From: Ruminococcus sp.
GTDB taxonomy: Bacteria; Bacillota; Clostridia; Oscillospirales; Ruminococcaceae
Direction of reading: 5' to 3'
Assembly: GCA_015066845.1 (NCBI GenBank)
Contig: SVNO01000009.1
Coordinates: forward strand, 1-43,141
Length of the DNA: 43,141 nt
The notes below the pieces were generated by a model that searched no databases, was not told where the DNA came from, and was given only the letters and a program-made list of their open reading frames with translations. A program made the position numbers and the translations under genes. Positions 39,922-43,141 of this stretch are shown in pieces (position 1 is the first letter of the stretch; each line of letters starts with the position of its first letter).

Positions 39922-39944
39922 AAAATGAGAACGATTTTCATTTT
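39922..39944 (+). promoter_or_regulatory. Fur-family (Zur-like) operator
   Basis: AAAATGAGAA (39922-39931) and TTTTCATTTT (39935-39944) are inverted repeats, one mismatch in ten, around CGA. The AT-rich dyad resembles Fur/Zur boxes and covers the transcription start, so the regulator encoded first in the operon probably represses it when zinc is sufficient. Confidence 0.7.
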
Positions 39945-39962
39945 CTGTTTGGAGGGATATGA

Positions 39963-40382
39963 ATGAAGCAAAGCTCCGGCTATAAGACCAAGCAAAAAGA
40001 ACAGGTCATGCAATATCTGACGGCACATCCTGCCCAGCATGTCACTGCACAGGATATTGCACGGCATCTGTCCGATTCCGGAACACCTGTAGGAACGGCG
40101 ACCATTTACCGCTTTCTTGACCATCTCGTGTCCGATGGCGTTCTGCGCAAATATACCATCGACAGCCGAACAGGGGCTTGCTATGAGTACCTGCCCCATT
40201 CGGAGGAGTGCAGCAGGCACTTCCATCTGAAATGTATGCAGTGCGACCGACTCTACCATATTACCTGCGACCACCTGTCCGGACTGGACAGCCATATCCT
40301 CGAACATCATGGTTTTGCTGTGGACCACTCCAAAACAGTGCTCTACGGCATTTGTGAAAGCTGTCGGGAGGCGCAGGCATGA
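39963..40382 (+). CDS. zur: Fur family transcriptional regulator, probably Zur
   Basis: This 139-residue protein starts at the ATG at 39963, with GGAGGG before it; an ATG four bases upstream is in a frame that stops after eight codons. A winged helix fills residues about 10-75 (VTAQDIARHLSDSG, GTATIYRFLDHLV). The dimer domain has CMQC (Cys 91 and 94) and CESC (Cys 131 and 134), the structural zinc site, and His-rich RHFHLKC and HHGFAVDHSK for the sensing metal. It heads the znu operon and overlaps znuA by four bases (ATGA), which supports zinc-responsive Zur over Fur or PerR. It should repress its own operon through the adjoining box. Confidence 0.85.
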   Translation: MKQSSGYKTKQKEQVMQYLTAHPAQHVTAQDIARHLSDSGTPVGTATIYRFLDHLVSDGVLRKYTIDSRTGACYEYLPHSEECSRHFHLKCMQCDRLYHITCDHLSGLDSHILEHHGFAVDHSKTVLYGICESCREAQA

Positions 40383-41437
40383 GGCGGCTTGCAGCGTTCC
40401 TGACTGCCGGACTGCTCCTGTGTACCACCGGCTGCCGGATGCAGGAGGTGCAGGCGGACGAACGTATTCAGATTGTCGCAACTGTCTTTCCGCAGTACGA
40501 TTTCGCGCGCACCATTGCCGGAGAATATGCCGATGTGACGCTGCTGCTTGCCGCAGGTCAGGAAATGCACAATTATGAACCATCCCCCATGGACGTTGCC
40601 GAAATTTCCCAATGCGACCTGTTCCTGCGTATCGGCGGTGAGTCCGAGGTCTGGACGGATACCCTCCTCGATGCCCTTGATACCTCTGAAATGCAGGTGG
40701 TCACGCTCATGGACTGCATCGAAGCTCCCATCGCTGAGGAGCACCACCATCACCATGACGAGGAAGAAGCTGCCAGTGAAAACGAGGCGCATGAACATGC
40801 GCAGGAGCCTGCCCATCTGCACGAGGATGGTGCACATGCACATACGCATGATGCGGAAGAACATGAAGAACCGCACGAGGAAGCTGCCCACGGAGAGGAA
40901 GGACATATGCATTTTGATGAGCATATCTGGAATTCTCCGGTCAATGCCATTGCCATGGTGCAAACCGTGTGTGACGCGCTCTGCAAGGAATCGCCGGAAC
41001 ACGCAGCCATCTTTCAGGAACGTGCAGATGCCTATATTGCGGAGCTTTCCGCACTTGACGCAAAGTATCGGGAGCTTGCACAGAGCTGCGAAGACCCCGT
41101 GCTGATGATAGGGGACAAGTTCCCGTTCCGCTATCTTGCCGCGGAGTATGATTTCCACTATGCCGCCGCTTTTACCGGATGCAGCAGCGAAACCGAGCCG
41201 ACTGTCGGCGCACTGGCAGAGTTATTTGCCGAGGCGGAGCATCATGGGCTGGATACGGTGTTCTATCTGGAATTTTCCTCACAGAAAATCGCCGACCGTA
41301 TTTGTGCCGTTACTGGTGCAGAGGCGAGGATGCTGCATCCCTGCCATAATGTATCCAAGGAAAATTTAGAAAACGGCACAACGCTTCTTGCAATGATGCA
41401 GGAAAACTATGAAGCCATAAAGGAGGCTCTGACATGA
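40379..41437 (+). CDS. znuA: Zinc ABC transporter substrate-binding lipoprotein (ZnuA/AdcA-like)
   Basis: This 352-residue lipoprotein starts MRRLAAFLTAGLLLCTTGC (Cys 19). The metal-binding fold of cluster A-1 proteins is seen: ATVFPQYDFARTIAGE (about 34-49), GQEMHNYEPSP with its metal-ligand His near residue 64, and DEHIWNSP near residue 185. A long His/Glu-rich loop (about 120-180, with HHHHHDEEE and several HEH/HTH groups) is the zinc-trapping loop typical of ZnuA and AdcA. A C-terminal Glu/His set near TGCSSETEPT may complete the site. It overlaps the zur gene by four bases and znuC by four, so translation is coupled. It takes up zinc outside the cell for ZnuBC. Confidence 0.92.
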   Translation: MRRLAAFLTAGLLLCTTGCRMQEVQADERIQIVATVFPQYDFARTIAGEYADVTLLLAAGQEMHNYEPSPMDVAEISQCDLFLRIGGESEVWTDTLLDALDTSEMQVVTLMDCIEAPIAEEHHHHHDEEEAASENEAHEHAQEPAHLHEDGAHAHTHDAEEHEEPHEEAAHGEEGHMHFDEHIWNSPVNAIAMVQTVCDALCKESPEHAAIFQERADAYIAELSALDAKYRELAQSCEDPVLMIGDKFPFRYLAAEYDFHYAAAFTGCSSETEPTVGALAELFAEAEHHGLDTVFYLEFSSQKIADRICAVTGAEARMLHPCHNVSKENLENGTTLLAMMQENYEAIKEALT

Positions 41438-42177
41438 AGCCACTGCTCAAATGTGAAGAACTGACCGTGCAATTCGGTTCGAATACCGTCCTTGACCGCC
41501 TGAGTTTTCAGGTGGAACAGGGAGATTATCTCTCTGTTATCGGCAAAAATGGTTCGGGTAAAAGCACCCTTATCCGCTGTCTGCTCCGGCTTTGCCCCCT
41601 GACAAGCGGTACGATTACCACTGCCGAGGATTTCCGGCGCAGTGAAATCGGCTATCTGCCGCAGCAGAGCATCATCCAGCGCGATTTTCCGGCAACCGTG
41701 GAGGAAGTTGTCCTCTCCGGCTGTCTTGCCCATCACAAGCTCCTGCCGTTCTATACAAAGGAGGACAGGGAAGAAGCGGAGATGAATATGCATCGTCTGG
41801 ACATCTGCGACCTGCGCCGCCGCAGCTACCGCACCCTGTCGGGCGGTCAGCAGCAGAGAGTACTGCTGGCAAGGGCATTATGCGCTACCCAGAAGCTTCT
41901 TCTGCTCGACGAACCTGTAACAGGACTTGACCCTGAAGTGTCCGTGGGCTTTTACGACCTCATCCGCGAGCTGAATCAGCAGGATGGTATTGCCGTTATC
42001 ATGGTATCCCACGACCTCGAACGCGGTCTGAAGGATGCAAAGCATGTACTCTATCTGGATGAAAAAGACCAGTTTTTTGCCGATATTGCAACATTCCGTG
42101 AGTCCGCCGCTGCAAAGCGCATTGCAAGCGACCTGCAGCCCCACAAGCATCTTCGGGAGGTGAAACGCCATGCATAA
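41434..42177 (+). CDS. znuC: Zinc ABC transporter ATP-binding protein
   Basis: This 247-residue cytosolic ATPase has Walker A GKNGSGKST (about residues 37-45), the Q-loop LPQQS (about 75), signature LSGGQQQR (about 135-142), Walker B LLLLDEP (about 155-161) and the switch His in MVSHD (about 190). This is the Mn/Zn/Fe-type ABC ATPase. Its start overlaps znuA by four bases and its end overlaps znuB by eight. It powers uptake of zinc delivered by the lipoprotein. Confidence 0.94.
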   Translation: MKPLLKCEELTVQFGSNTVLDRLSFQVEQGDYLSVIGKNGSGKSTLIRCLLRLCPLTSGTITTAEDFRRSEIGYLPQQSIIQRDFPATVEEVVLSGCLAHHKLLPFYTKEDREEAEMNMHRLDICDLRRRSYRTLSGGQQQRVLLARALCATQKLLLLDEPVTGLDPEVSVGFYDLIRELNQQDGIAVIMVSHDLERGLKDAKHVLYLDEKDQFFADIATFRESAAAKRIASDLQPHKHLREVKRHA

Positions 42178-42997
42178 TTTTTTGACGCTCTTAACGCCGG
42201 AGCTGTGGAATTACGTTATCCTGCCGGCACTCATCGGCGGTATCGCCGTTGCCGTCTGTGCTGCATTGCTTGGCGTGACGCTGGTTCTCCGGCGATATTC
42301 CATGATTGGCGATGGACTGTCCCATGTCGGCTATGGTACGCTCTGCGTTGCGTCCGTCATGAACCTCGCGCCCTTGTATGTGGCAATTCCCGTAGTGCTG
42401 TTTGCGGCATTTTTGCTGTTCTGGCTGAGTGAATCGGGGAAAATCAAGGGGGACTATGCCATTGCCCTCTTTTCCACCACGGCAATGTCCATTGGTATCC
42501 TCGTATCCTCCAAGGCAGGACTGACCAACGATGTCAGCCACTACATGTTCGGCAGCATTCTCGCGCTGAATACCGGAGATGTGGTGCTCTGTGTGATAAC
42601 GGCGGTGATTGTCATTGCCGCGTTCATTTTCCTTTACCACCGCATTTTCACCGTGACGTTTGACCGGAATTTCTCCAAAGCAACGGGCATTCCGGTGACA
42701 GTTTACAACATGGTCATTGCAGGACTCATCGCAATCACCGTAGTGATGGGCATGATGCTCATGGGTACGCTGCTCATTTCCAGTCTGATCGTTGTTCCTA
42801 CACTCTCTGCCATGCAGCTGTGCAGGAGCTTCCGCGGCGTGGTAATCAGTGCTGTATGTATTTCCGTGGGCTGTTTCATTGCCGGCTTTTTCACTGCCAT
42901 TGCCTTTGACTTCACCCCCGGCGCGACCGTGGTTGTGGTGAATGTGGTGTTCTATCTGATTTGTTGTCTGCTTGGAAAAGTGCGGAAGGCGGAGTAA
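42170..42997 (+). CDS. znuB: Zinc ABC transporter permease (ZnuB family)
   Basis: This 275-residue protein has seven to nine membrane segments and the family pattern: LVLRRYSMIGDGLSHVGYG near residue 40 (the ABC-3 loop), FSTTAMSIGILVSS near residue 105, and TLLISSLIVVPTLSAM near 200. It matches the ABC-3 family of zinc/manganese permeases. It closes the operon zur-znuA-znuC-znuB. No clear U-tract terminator follows; the hairpins at 43072-43111 may serve. Confidence 0.93.
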   Translation: MHNFLTLLTPELWNYVILPALIGGIAVAVCAALLGVTLVLRRYSMIGDGLSHVGYGTLCVASVMNLAPLYVAIPVVLFAAFLLFWLSESGKIKGDYAIALFSTTAMSIGILVSSKAGLTNDVSHYMFGSILALNTGDVVLCVITAVIVIAAFIFLYHRIFTVTFDRNFSKATGIPVTVYNMVIAGLIAITVVMGMMLMGTLLISSLIVVPTLSAMQLCRSFRGVVISAVCISVGCFIAGFFTAIAFDFTPGATVVVVNVVFYLICCLLGKVRKAE

Positions 42998-43071
42998 AGG
43001 CAAGTAGTTTGTAAAAGCTAAAACTTGATGATGCTTCTTAACTTGAACAGATAGCAAGAGCTGCCCCCTCC

Positions 43072-43111
43072 GCCGCCGTTCGGCGGCACCTCCCCCGCAA
43101 AGCGGGGGAGG
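43072..43111. repeat. GC-rich double hairpin at the end of the zinc operon
   Basis: GCCGCCG/CGGCGGC (43072-43087) and CCTCCCCCGC/GCGGGGGAGG (43089-43111) are perfect adjacent hairpins; a third weaker one, CGGGG with CCCCG, follows near the window end. This type of sequence is familiar as an interspersed repeat in Clostridia. Between 42998 and 43071 I see nothing else. Confidence 0.7.
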
Positions 43112-43141
43112 GATATGCGGGGTTGCGCCCCCCGAATCCCG

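Overview
The window looks like a chromosomal segment of a Gram-positive gut-type Clostridia species, most likely an Oscillospiraceae/Ruminococcus relative. The evidence is strong AGGAGG-type ribosome binding sites, TTGACA-N17-TATAAT promoters, type II signal peptides with lipobox cysteines, DUF4003 proteins, a VTC-domain/DUF4956/carbohydrate-binding lipoprotein trio, and palindromic intergenic repeats. The species assignment is inference from gene content only.

Layout. (1) 1-4258, minus strand: an operon read from a consensus promoter at 4230-4258. Its order is a small lipoprotein, a 58-residue membrane protein, NfeD, an SPFH/stomatin protein and a zinc-ribbon protein, then a terminator and two DUF4003 paralogues, the last cut by the window edge. 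(2) 4316-26943: a LacI-type regulator (minus) divergent from a large plus-strand cluster. The cluster has two sugar-type ABC permeases, a long coiled-coil HlyD-like adaptor, a MacB-like periplasmic-core protein, and seven tandem paralogous lipoproteins of 742-770 residues. Each lipoprotein joins a repetitive beta-rich N-terminal half to a C-terminal solute-binding domain. No ATPase is encoded in the cluster. (3) 26944-27739: a nitroreductase with its own promoter and a highly structured 5' leader, ended by a strong terminator. (4) 27796-31504: a truncated DNA methyltransferase remnant, a dispersed two-hairpin repeat, a membrane S41 peptidase and an MBL hydrolase in a translationally coupled pair, and tRNA-Trp(CCA). 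(5) 31566-36428: two overlapping WYL-domain regulators divergent from a NACHT NTPase with C-terminal pentapeptide repeats; this is a candidate anti-phage module. (6) 36560-39609: a VTC polyphosphate-polymerase domain protein, DUF4956 and a Cthe_2159-like lipoprotein. (7) 39890-42997: a Zur-like regulator with znuA, znuC and znuB, a zinc uptake operon with a Fur-type box at its start site.

The two most unusual parts are the seven-fold binding-protein array behind one permease pair, with a HlyD/MacB-like duo that lacks an ATPase, and the nitroreductase leader, which can form a 13-bp closing stem plus a pseudoknot. The WYL/NACHT-pentapeptide locus is the best defence candidate. All function calls are from sequence reading; no searches were run.
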